The notes beneath the pieces were generated by a model that was not told where the DNA came from, did not search any database, and saw only the letters and a program-made list of their open reading frames with translations. Below, piece after piece: positions 34,357 through 44,124 of a DNA stretch of 47,738 nt. Position 1 is the first letter of the stretch; each line of letters begins with the position of its first letter. Made by a program: the position numbers and the translations under genes. This stretch comes from Pigoraptor vietnamica (lineage: Eukaryota; Opisthokonta; Filasterea), in NCBI GenBank assembly GCA_943704525.1, contig CALSCQ010002215.1:1-47738 (forward strand). The letters are read 5' to 3'.

Positions 34357-36476
34357 ATGCTAGCGTCTGCCGCTCGTCCCCGCGCCCAGCGGTGGCTGGG
34401 TGCTCGGTGTCGTGCGTCGCTGTCGTCAGCAGCTGGCACCGCGAATGCCACGCCCTCCCCATCGGCGCACCTCCTGACGCCGGCCGGGCAATTGCGATCC
34501 CAGTACGACGCGGTTATCGTTGGCGGTGGACACAACGGCCTCGCCGCAGCAGCGTACCTTGCGCGTGCTGGGATGAGTGTTGCGGTCTTGGAGCGTCGCC
34601 ACGTGCTCGGCGGCGCCGCTGTGACCGAAGAAATAGTACCGGGATTCAAGTTCTCCCGCGCTTCGTACCTGCTCAGTCTCCTTCGGCCTGCTGTTGTCAA
34701 GGAGCTTGATCTCCGCCGCCATGGGCTGCGCGTGCACCTGCGGAATCCGAGCTCCTTCACGCCGCTGCCGGACGGTCGCTCGCTCATCCTGGGCGCAGAC
34801 CACGCTGCGAATCATGCGCAGATCTCGCAGTTCTCGAAGCGGGATGCCGACAGGTATGCGGAATACGAGGCCATGCTCGACCGAATTGGTGGGTAGCAAA
34901 CTGGGCGGGGCGCTTTCTGCGACCATTGAGCGACTTGGCTGACGGCCGTTGTCCCGCATGCAGTGCGCGCCATCGACCCGCTCATCGACGCCGTTCCGGT
35001 GGATGCGGAGGCTCTTGCGTCTGGCGGCATGCGGGCGGCCATGCGTGCGCGGTCGTCCCTGCAGCCGCTGATGCGCGCGGCCTGGGCACTACGCGGCGAC
35101 CTTCCGCAGTTTCTGGAGCTGATGACGGCGCCCGCTTCCAACGTGCTCTCGCGGTGGTTTGAGAGCGAGCCGCTGCTGTCGACCCTTGCGACGGATGCGG
35201 TGATTGGCGCGATGGCCAGTCCCCACAGCCCCGGCAGCGGATACGTACTGCTGCACCATGTCATGGGGGAGCTGGAGGGGGTGCGCGGCGCGTGGGGCTA
35301 TGCCGAGGGCGGCATGGGCGCTGTCTCCGCCGCAATTGCCTCCGCCGCACGCGAGGCTGGCGCGCACCTCTTTGCGAACGCCGAAGTCTCTCGCATTGTG
35401 GTGGAGAACGGCCGCTGTGCTGGCGTCGCTCTCGGCGACGGTACTGTTGTGCGCGCGAAGGCGGTGCTTTCGAACGCGACGCCCCAGCGGACCTACCTCG
35501 AGCTGCTCGGGGCGAACGAGCTGCCGTCCGACTTCCGCGGGGACATTGCGCGCATCGACTACAAGTCGCCGGTGACGAAAATCAACGTCGCCGTGGACCG
35601 CCTGCCGAACTTCACGGCGATGCCCACGGTCGGCAACACCCCCGGCCCGAACCACCCTTGCACGACGCACCTCGGCGCGCAGACGATCGCGGAGATCCAC
35701 GCGGCGTACTTGGATGCCGTCGCAGGGCGGACATCGCGCAGGTACTTTCCGTTCTGGGTCGAACATGTCTTGCGCGGTGCCTGTCTTTTGACCTCTTTGT
35801 CGTTGTTCGTTTGGCGCAGGCCCGTCATCGAAATGTGCGTGCCCTCTGCGCTGGACCGCACCATCGCCCCGCCCGGCAAGCACGTGATCACGCTCTTTGT
35901 GCAGTACACGCCCTATCGCCTGGCACAGGGCAGCTGGGACGACCCCGGCGCACGCGAGCGCTTTGCGGACCACGGTGCGTCCATGCGCAGCTGTCGCGTC
36001 TACATGTGGCGACGTGCTAATGCTGCATCCCGCGACAGTGTTCTCCATCATCAACGAGTACGCACCGGGCTTTTCGCAGTCGGTGATTGGCCGCGACATT
36101 CTCACGCCCGTCGACCTCGAGCGTATCTTTGGGCTGACCGGCGGAGTGGGTGCTAATGACAACACAGCGATGGGGTCGCTTTGCTGTCCTTTCTAACGCT
36201 ACTGCCCGCAGAACATTTTCCACGGCGAGATGTCTCTGCACCAGCTGTATATGTTCCGACAGAAGCACCGCTCGCCCATCCATGGCCTCTACCTGTGCGG
36301 GAGCGGCGCGCACCCAGGTGGGCCACGCGTACGCATGCTAACCCTGCCATTGCCTCGCGCGCCGTCGCGTGTTACTGACCATTGTGCCCGCAGGGGGCGG
36401 CGTGATGGGGGCGCCCGGTCGCAATGCGGCGTCGATTGTGATTGGGGACATGAAGGGGGGCAGGGGGGCCAAGTGA
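34357..36476 (+). CDS. PYROXD2: PYROXD2-like FAD oxidoreductase
   Basis: Six exons give 586 aa (human 581): 34357-34888, 34964-35741, 35820-35974, 36039-36145, 36212-36317, 36394-36476. The first 30 residues are rich in R, A and S without acids, as in a mitochondrial targeting peptide. [19 protein letters not shown] is the FAD-binding dinucleotide fold, followed by [15 protein letters not shown]. Long blocks match human PYROXD2, including [46 protein letters not shown] and [16 protein letters not shown]. The family is related to phytoene desaturases, but animal PYROXD2 is a mitochondrial matrix protein whose substrate is not settled. The gene ends 12 bp from the stop of the convergent ACBD6-like gene. 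Confidence 0.93.
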
Positions 36477-36488
36477 TGCCTGTAAAGG

Positions 36489-37941
36489 TCACCGCCGCAC
36501 CAGGCGTATTGGGACCGCGCGCCGCCTCCGCTGGGCCATCCACAGCAGCGCGCACGCGACAGCCACCGCAGCCACCCCACGCCACGGCACCGCGCACACG
36601 GCACCCCGCAGCCACCTGGACCACGACCGCCGCGGTGCGGGTGGTGCGCTCTCGTGCACAGACAGATCGTCGTCCGACTCCTCCGATGCAGCTTCTTGAA
36701 CTGCGGCCACGGCCAACGGGGCAACGTCCTCGCCCACCAACAGCGCTCGAATGCGCTCGCACGTGGTTGTGTCGGCGGGCGAGCATCCGTCGTCGTCGCG
36801 CGCGTCGGGGTCCGCGCCGGCTGCCAGCAGAGCGCGCACGACACTCTCGTGCTCGCAGGCACAAGCTGCACACATAAGCCATTTTAAGCACACGAGGATA
36901 CGGACAAAATCACTGCTCAAGGTACACACCGTAGTGCAGCGGCGTCTGCCCGGCAGCATCCTGCGAGGGAAATAATCGGAATGTCAGCGGCGATGCGCGC
37001 TGCTTGGAGTCGCACAGGGACGAGACGCACCCTCACAGCCACGTCCGCACCGGCCTTGATGAGCAGCGCGACGATTTCGGCGTGGCCGCGGTCGCTCGCC
37101 CAGTGGAGCGGCGCCATATCCTGCAGAGCCAAATCGGGCTCGCTCAGCGGTCGTTACAAGGCACAGGCAAAACGGCGGTGGGCGTTACGTGCCTCTTCGT
37201 CAAGCGCATTCAGCGTTTCCGGCCGCAGAGCCGCAGCCACCCGAGCGCCATTGCCCTCCTTGCACCAGTCCCAGAGCGTCTTTGCGTCGTCACTGCGGCA
37301 GCGCTTCGTCAGCAGCCGTGTCCCGGCGTCCCTCGTCCGCTTTACTCCGCCACTACCCCACTGTGACCTGAGAAGGCTCCACAGCCGCGCGGCAAAAGGA
37401 AAGAGAGCGGCGCCCACTCACCTCAACTCGTCCTCAGGCGGCGCCGGCTGACTCACAACCACATATCCCGAGCGGTCGACGGCGCGCCCAGCCTGCGCAC
37501 CACGCGCTGTCAGTGCCAGCCATGTCTCCCACTGCATGCAGCACACGCACCTTTGCCTGCAAACCCTCTTCGCCACGCGGCACAAGCCGATCGGCCTCCT
37601 CAATGTAGCGGCGCACAGCTTCGGCGCGCGGCATGTCTCCGAGTGCACTCCAGGCGTCCCTGCCGCACACGAGCCACGACAGGCAGAATACATGAGGCAC
37701 ACACACGAGCACAATAGCGGCACGGCAGCACACATCGTGCGAAGGGTCACTGCTGGCGAGACCGGCGCACGCACCACTTTGCGCGGCCGACCATGTCGAG
37801 CATGGAGGGGCGCGCCGTGTCGCATCGGCCCTGCGTCGCCTGCTTGTACAGCCCGTAGAAGACGAGCTTCTCCGCGTTCCCAAGTGACGCGCCACTCCGC
37901 GCTATGCGTGCGACGGCGTCGTCAAAGGCCGCCTGTGCCAT
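36489..37941 (-). CDS. ACBD6: ACBD6-like acyl-CoA-binding ankyrin protein
   Basis: Seven exons give 314 aa (human ACBD6 282): 37941-37775, 37659-37551, 37492-37422, 37292-37193, 37120-37031, 36960-36930, 36865-36489. The N-terminal acyl-CoA-binding domain shows [13 protein letters not shown] and the KWDAWSALG core. Ankyrin repeats follow: [19 protein letters not shown] and [19 protein letters not shown], matching ACBD6. The C-terminus adds about 90 residues not typical of ACBD6: an acidic stretch (SEESDDD), then a short hydrophobic run (about 286-299) and a basic end [13 protein letters not shown], which may be a tail anchor. The intron 37121-37192 has a GC donor (GAG then GCACGT); using it puts DEE next to DMAPLHW with exactly the spacing in human ACBD6. 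Role: binding or handling of long-chain acyl-CoA, perhaps at a membrane. Confidence 0.87.
37121..37192 (-). other. GC-AG intron in ACBD6-like gene
   Basis: On the minus strand the donor reads GAG then GCACGT and the acceptor CTCTGCAG. It is 72 nt. The only nearby GT (GCAC then GTAACG) gives the wrong phase for the next exon. The same GCACGT donor occurs in the helix-hairpin-helix gene at 44664. Confidence 0.7.
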
Positions 37942-38175
37942 GGCTGGCGGCTGTGGTGAGGCAGTGCGAGGCTGTTCGTTTTCACGCCATCCTCAGTTTT
38001 CAAAAGTGAAACGCCACAGTTCGTCGCAGTGACGCACTTGTGACGTCCGACCAATTCAGCCAGCCGGTGTGTTGAACTGTGCCACTAACGCGCACGCGGC
38101 GCACTTTTCCACGGGACGCACATGAAGGCGCCTTGAAACCGCTCAGGCCGCGTTCGTGCTTCTGTGCTCGGTGCG
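37942..38175. promoter_or_regulatory. Divergent promoter, ACBD6-like and PHF20-like
   Basis: The 234 bases between divergent starts hold TGACGTCC at 38041-38048, a near-CRE site. A short upstream open frame of four codons (M K A P stop) near 38120 could be in the PHF20-like leader. Nothing else is clear. Confidence 0.4.
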
Positions 38176-40659
38176 ATGGGTGCGTAGGGCTGCTGTGGGC
38201 GTGTACTTTCTGCTCTCCGCGCAGATGCTGACACTGCGCGTCTGTGTGCAGCGGACGCCGACTCGTCATCCAGCTCGTCCGAGTCCGAGGGGGACAAGAG
38301 CCTCGAATTCGGCGGCTTTACGTACACAATAGGCATGCGCTTGGAGGCCCGTGACGCATGGGGACAGTGGTAAGCTCACGCGCGCGCCTTCTGTCTGTCG
38401 GCTGCCTCTGGAGCCCTGAGGACCGTTGCACTTTTAGGTTCCCGGCCGTCGTGCGCGGTGTGTGCCGCGAAGACAATACGGTGTGGGTGCATTTCATGAA
38501 CTGGGCGGAGCGCTTCGACGAGTGGGTCTCTGCGGAGGCGGGGAGGCTGCGACCGGCGGCCGTCGGGGCATCCTCCGCTGACCTCATTGCGGAGGCCAAG
38601 CGGCGCACGCTCGAGCTCAAGAAGCAGCGCCGAGAGGATCGGCGAGCGCGCGAGCGGGCCTTACGCGCCGCGCAGAATGCCAAAGTGGCCGCGACGGTGG
38701 AGGGCCTTGTTGCTGGCGAGACGCGCCCCGAAGTGAAGGTGGAGGACGAGGGGAGTGCGCAGCCGTCCACTGGCGATGCCGATGGCTTCCGGTGCCCATT
38801 CCCGGGTTGCGAGAGGACTTTTTCGAAGAAGAATGCGGTGGAGTGCCACGCCAAATTTGCTCACCGGCCACGCAAGCCGCCCGCGGAGGGCGCGGCGGCG
38901 AAGGGCCCTGCGGCGGATGGGGACCCGCAGGCGCAGGCATCGCGCAAGCGGCGTTCGGTGGAGAAGGATGCGAGCGACACGCAGCCCGGTGGTGACTCAA
39001 AGAGGCGCCGTAGCGGCGGGGATCCGTCCGATGAGATGCCTGGAGCCACGCGTGCGGGACGTGCGAAGGTGAGTCTCCGTGCCCCTGCCACGACCGTGCT
39101 TTGTCGGGGGTGAAATACATACGAATCATTTCTGCCTTCGCTCAGGATGACGAGGGCCCCTCAGAGCTGTTTGGCTATCGGCGGGGTCAGCGCGTGCTTG
39201 CGCGGTGGCAGGACCGGCGCATCTATCCCGCGCGCGTGCTAGGCTTCAACCGCGACGACTCAATCAACGTGGTGTTTGACGACGGGAAGAGCTACCGCAT
39301 CACCCACCTCAACATATTCCCCTTCAGTCGCGATGCGCTCGCCAAGCAGAACGAGCGCAGGGCGGCGTACATGCGGGGGTTCAAGGGCGGCGCGCGGCCG
39401 GCCGTGGACAGCCCGCTGGCCACTGCGCCAATGTCTCCCGCCGTCAATGCCAGCGCCGCGCCTGCGCAGGCAGCGATTGTCGATGGCGCAGTTGGGGGCG
39501 CTGCGGTCGTGGAGGGTGTCCTGGTCGATGGGGAAAGCGCACGCGGGCCTGCACTGGACCGCGTGCGGCAGCGACGGAAGAAGAAGGACCGCGCGAAGAC
39601 CAAGGCAGAACGCAGGGCGGAGCGCCTCGCTGCAAGCAAGCGCGCAGGAATGGGCGGGGGCGCGGGCATTTCGGCACCGGTGCAGGCCTTGGTGGTCGCG
39701 CCGAGCCAGCCGCTGCTGCCCGGCGGGGCCCTTGAGAGCGCCGCGGGTGTTGCCGTGGGTGCCGCAGGCGACGATGCGAGGGGCCTCGGGGGCGAGGGTG
39801 TGCACTCGCAGGACGTGCAGGCCGATGCGCCGCTGAAGCCCGCCGGCGCGGCCGTGGATGGCGCGCTGGGGCGGCGGTCGCTGCGGATGAAGCGACCAGC
39901 GGCAGACACCCGAAAGGTACGGCCATTGCGTGCAAATCGGCAATGTACCCAAAGGCGCACTGCCCCATTCCTGACGGCGCGCACATTTTGGGAGCAGCGC
40001 GACGGCGTTGTTCGATGCTGCGGGTTCAGCGACGAGCACGGCTTCATGATACGCTGCGATGGATGCGCCTCGTGGCAGCATGGCTACTGCGTCGGCGTGC
40101 ACCCCGACAGCGTGCCGCCGCGATACCTGTGCACCGCATGCGGGCCCGCGAGAAGTAAGTTGTCAACATGTCGATTGTGCTGCCGCTGAGTTGCTGACCG
40201 TTTCTTGCGATAGCGGCTCCTCCGCCGAACCGGGACGGCCTCGCGGGCGTGCCCAATGGACGGACCCGCCTGGGTGATCGCCTGCGGCTGTGCGCGTCCA
40301 TGCAGGGCGACACGATGGCTGTCCTGCGCGCGCTGCGGGCCGTGCGCATGTCGGGAGTGCTGTCACGGTAAGTGATGCGTCTGTGACGTGTTGTCCGGTG
40401 GTTGGGTCGCTGAGCAATTCCAGTCGCACTCCATGCGCAGGGAGAAATTTGCGCCGCACGTCACTCGCGGGCTGCAGGCGCTCGAGGCGCACGTCAAGCG
40501 ACTGGAGGCGGATTTCGGGGGTGGGTGGGGTGCCAACGTGCCGAGTGGGTATTGACAGGAATACTGATGCGACGCGAACGAACAGCACTCGAGGGTGTGG
40601 GACTTGAGGGAGACGAGGTGCTCAGCAAGTTGCTGACGGCGTACAGGGACCACCAATGA
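38176..40659 (+). CDS. PHF20: PHF20-like Tudor, C2H2 and PHD protein
   Basis: Eight exons give 662 aa: 38176-38179, 38252-38369, 38438-39068, 39146-39916, 39998-40154, 40214-40367, 40441-40520, 40586-40659. Domains in order: a Tudor/MBT-type domain (about 23-70; MRLEARDAWGQW and VHFMNWAERFDEWV), a C2H2 zinc finger (about 157-182; CPFPGC and ECHAKFAH), a second Tudor domain (about 252-325; GQRVLARWQDRRIYPARVLG), a long low-complexity linker with a basic patch, and a PHD finger (about 509-555; CCGFSDEHGFMIRCDGC). This order matches PHF20/PHF20L1, readers of methylated lysines in the MOF-NSL acetyltransferase complex. The first exon holds only ATG plus one base, inferred from phase and from the resulting start MADADSSS. 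The 81-nt intron 39917-39997 has no stop. The last intron could be 38 nt (acceptor 40558); 65 nt is preferred. A read-through stop at 40554 is a third option. Confidence 0.82.
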
Positions 40660-40673
40660 GGCTGACGCACGCT

Positions 40674-41282
40674 TTACTGCGCGTGTGTGTGTCCATGGCC
40701 GTGCGTGTGGCCATCGCGGTCGTGAGCGGGATGGGGGCCGCCCTGCAGCGCCTGTTTGCCCGCCCACGCGCACTCGCAGTTCTCCTTCCACGAGGCGCCC
40801 CCGTCCGCGTACACCTCCTTCTTCCATATCGGCACAGTGGCCTTCAGGACGTCGATCATGTGCGCCACGGCGTCGAGTGCGTCGCGGCGATGCGGCGACG
40901 ATGCGGCCACAACTACGCTCGCCTCCCCGATTGGCACGTGACCGAGGCGGTGGTGCACGGCGGTCGCGATGAGCGAGGGCCAGCGGGCCGCCGCGTCCTC
41001 GCACAGGCGGCGCATCTGGCGCTCGGCCATTGCGACATATCCCTCGTACTCGAGGCGTACGACGACACGGCCTGAAGTGTGACGGGTTAAGGGTCAATAC
41101 AGGGCCAATACAGGCTCGTAACGTTTCGTGGCTCCACTGTCACGGCACACACCTCCAAATGTGTTGCGGGTTGTGCCCACAAAGACGCTGACTGCGCCGG
41201 CGGCTGGGTCGCCCACGAGCGCCATGACGGGCTCGACGGCCAGCGCCTCACTCGTCACGGCCACGCTGATGCGGCACGCCAT
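40674..41282 (-). CDS. MOCS2B: Molybdopterin synthase catalytic subunit (MoaE)
   Basis: Two exons, 41282-41153 and 41071-40674, give 175 aa. The large subunit of molybdopterin synthase converts precursor Z (cPMP) to molybdopterin using sulfur from the MoaD C-terminus. Conserved blocks are visible: GAVSVFVGTTRNTF, RLEYEGYVAMA, HRLGHVPIGEASVVVA, SSPHRRDALDAV and VPIWKKEVY, which contains the catalytic lysines. The C-terminus ends in a His/Gly-rich tail (HGHGHTHAQ). The ATG is 25 bases after the MOCS2A stop, in another frame, with no room for a separate promoter, so it is probably translated from the same transcript. Its stop is 14 bp from that of the PHF20-like gene. Confidence 0.92.
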
Positions 41283-41307
41283 CTCGCCGCGGCACCCCAG
41301 CGCGCCC

Positions 41308-41717
41308 TCACCCGCCGCTCAACGGGGGGAACACGGCAACTTCGGCGCCGTCGCGGAGGGCAACGCGCGAGGTCCCTTCAATGTGGTCGCAATCGACGGC
41401 AAGCGCGAGGGAGCTGCTCACGGACCCCAGGCTACGAGCGGGGGATGCGTCAGATAAATGCGCGTCCATATACTATACTCATGCACGCGCAAGCATGGCG
41501 ACGGTATGTGTGCGTTGTGTGTCCGTAGTTATGTCTGCGTCTTCGTCTACGTCGCGCACACGCACCCCGGCCAGAGACCAGTGATTTGCGTGAGTAGCGC
41601 AGCCCCAGCGACGGTCCCGTCCGCGTCCACCTGCACATCCACGTCCTCCGCCGACGACACACCGGCAAGTTCGCGCGCTCGCGCAAAGAAGAGCACACGG
41701 ACACGCACACAAGCCAT
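41308..41717 (-). CDS. MOCS2A: Molybdopterin synthase sulfur carrier subunit (MoaD)
   Basis: Two exons, 41717-41566 and 41431-41308, give 91 aa. This ubiquitin-like small subunit carries a C-terminal thiocarboxylate to MOCS2B. VRVLFFARARELAG is the typical MoaD beginning; RDGAEVAVFPPLSGG is the typical end, with the required terminal Gly-Gly exactly before the stop. The start at 41717 is chosen because the family motif begins four residues later; an in-frame ATG at 41846 would add a poorly conserved extension. The donor is GTGCGT after GG, giving phase 2. The intron is 134 nt. It is followed directly by MOCS2B. Confidence 0.9.
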
Positions 41718-41904
41718 GCTCGCTGCGATGGCCGCAAGGGAGGGGATGTCCCTTCGCACTTGACGACTGATCTGCCGTTCGGCCGTTGGGTCATCAGTCA
41801 CGTGGTGTGGGTGCGTGGGCGCCACTTTGACGTCTGCCTCTTTCATACGTCCGTGTGCATTGGAGGCGTGCTTGTCTTTCGCGCGTGTTCTGCTGTCGCC
41901 GAGA
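41718..41904. promoter_or_regulatory. Divergent promoter, MOCS2A and HYKK
   Basis: The 187 bases between divergent starts contain TCACGTGG at 41798-41805. This is one base off the TCACGTGAC palindrome seen in other promoters. No TATA box is seen. Confidence 0.45.
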
Positions 41905-43038
41905 ATGGATCCCGCGGCGGCAAACAGCGCAGAGCCCGCCGCACGCCCCTCGCTGTCCGAGGGCGAGGCGTTGTCCCTGCTGCTGGCGGCGTATGGGCTG
42001 ACGGCGGTGGGCCGCCTGGAGCCCTTGCCCAGCTACGACGACCAGAACTTCCTCGTGCGATGCGGTGGGTGCGGTGCGCAGGGTGCGTGCTTTGTCGTGC
42101 AGTATGGGATGGCTCATTTCGCCCTCACTCGCCCTTTTCTGTGTGCAGCAACCGGCGAGGCCTTCGTGCTGAAAATTCACAACGCGGCGGAGGACGACGC
42201 CATCATTGACATGCAGAACGCGCTCCTGTGCCATCTCGACGCCCGCGGCATCCTCGTCCCGGCCGTCGTGTCCTCCCTCTCGGGGCAGTGGACCGTGCCA
42301 CACGATGTGCGCGGCTGCGTGCATGCCGTGCGTCTCCTGCGGTACGTCCCCGGCACTGTTTTGCGCGACGCCCGCCACACCGTGTCCCTACTCCGCGACC
42401 TCGGCGGCTTTTTGGCAAGGATGGACGACGCCCTGTGCGACTTTTCGCACCCTGCGGCCGACACTCGGCAGCTGCGATGGGACGTCGCGCGCGTCCTCGA
42501 GTCGCGTGACCGGCTGTGCGCCGTGGCGTCGGAAGAGCGCCGGCGGGTGCTTGAGGCCATTTTGGACGAGCTGGAGGTCCGCGTGCTGCCGCGCCTGTCG
42601 GGCCTTCGCCACGCGGTGGTGCACAACGACGCGCACGAGTTGAACGTGCTTGTCGACGGGGCGTCGGGGCGCGTGGCCGCCGTGATCGACTTTGGGGATG
42701 CCGTGCGCACGGCCGTCGCGTGCAACCTTGCAATTGCGCAGGCATACGCCATGATGCTCGCCAACGGCTCCAACTGCGACGAGGACATTGCGGGTCGCCC
42801 CGGGGCTGCGTTTGCCGCGGTGCGCGACGGGTACGAAGCGGTGCATCCCCTGCAGGCCGAGGAGCGCGCGCTGCTTCCATGGCTTGTGCTCGCGCGCCTG
42901 TGCATTTCCGTGCTGTCGTCGGCGCACAAGCAGCAGCTGTTTCCAGACGACCCCTACGTGAGGATCAGCGAGGCGCCCGCGTGGAAGCTCATCGGCCAGC
43001 TGTGGCCGGCGCTGGCGGAGGGGTCGTTTCCGGCATGA
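41905..43038 (+). CDS. HYKK: Hydroxylysine kinase (APH fold)
   Basis: The likely model has two exons, 41905-42064 and 42149-43038, giving 349 aa (human HYKK 373). HYKK phosphorylates 5-hydroxylysine with GTP in lysine breakdown. The start YDDQNFLV matches the conserved HYKK block; FVLKIHNAAEDDAIIDMQN holds the nucleotide-binding lysine. The catalytic loop VVHNDAHELN (Asp near 214) and VIDFGDAV (Asp near 234) are typical of aminoglycoside-phosphotransferase-fold kinases. The stretch 42065-42148 (84 nt) is open in frame; I treat it as an intron because it ends in TGTGCAG after a pyrimidine-rich tract. A donor at 42083 would give a 66-nt intron instead. It is a chromosomal metabolic gene, not a resistance gene. 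Confidence 0.88.
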   Translation: MDPAAANSAEPAARPSLSEGEALSLLLAAYGLTAVGRLEPLPSYDDQNFLVRCGGCGAQGACFVVQYGMAHFALTRPFLCAATGEAFVLKIHNAAEDDAIIDMQNALLCHLDARGILVPAVVSSLSGQWTVPHDVRGCVHAVRLLRYVPGTVLRDARHTVSLLRDLGGFLARMDDALCDFSHPAADTRQLRWDVARVLESRDRLCAVASEERRRVLEAILDELEVRVLPRLSGLRHAVVHNDAHELNVLVDGASGRVAAVIDFGDAVRTAVACNLAIAQAYAMMLANGSNCDEDIAGRPGAAFAAVRDGYEAVHPLQAEERALLPWLVLARLCISVLSSAHKQQLFPDDPYVRISEAPAWKLIGQLWPALAEGSFPA

Positions 43039-43203
43039 AATCGGGGGCTTCATTCACACACGCACACACACGCACACACAGACGCTGGCGAAGACGGCAA
43101 CGCTTTCCTCACACCCCGCAGCGCACTGGCGACAGCAACGACACGCGGCGGACGCTTTCTGCGACATACACACAATTCACAACGCGCAACGCACACGAGT
43201 CGA
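43039..43203. other. Convergent spacer with short CA runs
   Basis: The 165 bases between the HYKK stop and the PB1-UBA stop include broken CA-rich runs at about 43051-43080 and 43165-43195. No gene is seen. Confidence 0.6.
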
Positions 43204-44124
43204 TCACGCGGCGAGTTCGTCGAGGGCCGCGCGCAGGTCGCCGTCGTGCGCGTCCAGCAGTGCGACGCAGACACCTCGATCAAACCCCATCTCGACAAGC
43301 GCCTCGAGCGCCCGTGGCCACCGCGACACTGGCTGTTCCGCCGTCTCCACTGGCGCCGATGTTTGCGCGCCCTCTGCAGCTGCCGCGGCGGTCGCCCCGC
43401 CTTCGCTGCGCTGGGGTTCGGTGGGCGCGGCGTCTCGCCATCCCTCGTCGCCCGCAATGTCCGCAATCGCCTCGCCCAGCGCGGAGATGTGATCGCGCGC
43501 ACTCTCGCTCACTCGGCGCACCCTCTCGCGGACGGCGCCGACCAGCTCCGTGGCCATCTCGCTCTCCCGAACCTTCTGCACGGCGTCCGTGACGGCAGCG
43601 TGGAGCACCAGGCTGCCGTAGTACGCCTCGTTGGCGATAAACTCCAAGAGCGACGGCTCCCAGTTATGGCAGTGCGCCACGATGTCGTCCGGGTCGCCGG
43701 AGGGGCCCTCGCTTGGTACTGTTGCGTCGACGGTGGGGCGAACGTCCGTGGCGGACTGGCCGGTGGCCGCGGGTTCGCCGCGCAACACGGCGCCACTGCT
43801 GTCAATCACGACGAGTCGGAGAACACCATGCTGAGCCCCTTCTGCCACGCGGACGGCCGCGGCGAGATCCTCATCGTTTTCTAACGTTACAGAGTCACCT
43901 TCCTGCGGGCACGTGCGTGTTAGCAGAGTCCAGCCGAGTGCCGCGGTACCTTGTCTTACCTCATCAATATACTTGAGCCCAAACGACGCTGTGAGTGACA
44001 GCGCATGCGCCACATTTGCTCGCAGTGCGTCCACCGTGAGAGTGCTTGGATCGGGCACGCAAATGCGCCGCCCCGCTCGGCCGCCCTGCGAACTCCAAGT
44101 TGAGAGCGCGAACACACGCGGCAT
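43204..44124 (-). CDS. PB1-UBA domain protein (NBR1/p62-like ends)
   Basis: Two exons, 44124-43960 and 43902-43204, give 287 aa. The first 85 or so residues form a PB1 domain: after splicing the acidic OPCA motif reads KYIDEEGDSVTLENDEDL. The last 38 residues form a UBA domain (ALVEMGFDRGVCVALLDAHDGDL), which binds ubiquitin. The PB1-first, UBA-last order is that of autophagy receptors p62 and NBR1, but there is no ZZ finger or FW domain between them, only a middle part with an amphipathic, possibly helical stretch. A LIR motif is not obvious, though WEPSLLEFI could be considered. The 57-nt intron lies inside PB1 and has no in-frame stop. A role in selective autophagy or proteasome delivery is inference. 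Confidence 0.8.
   Translation of the reverse strand: MPRVFALSTWSSQGGRAGRRICVPDPSTLTVDALRANVAHALSLTASFGLKYIDEVRQGTAALGWTLLTRTCPQEGDSVTLENDEDLAAAVRVAEGAQHGVLRLVVIDSSGAVLRGEPAATGQSATDVRPTVDATVPSEGPSGDPDDIVAHCHNWEPSLLEFIANEAYYGSLVLHAAVTDAVQKVRESEMATELVGAVRERVRRVSESARDHISALGEAIADIAGDEGWRDAAPTEPQRSEGGATAAAAAEGAQTSAPVETAEQPVSRWPRALEALVEMGFDRGVCVALLDAHDGDLRAALDELAA

Noticed and set aside
41283-41307. MOCS2A-MOCS2B as a single fused protein
   Set aside because: A stop follows the Gly-Gly end needed for MoaD function, and the MoaE ATG is in another frame.
41905-43038. Antibiotic resistance phosphotransferase
   Set aside because: The APH fold is shared, but the DDQNFLV block, intron and length fit hydroxylysine kinase.
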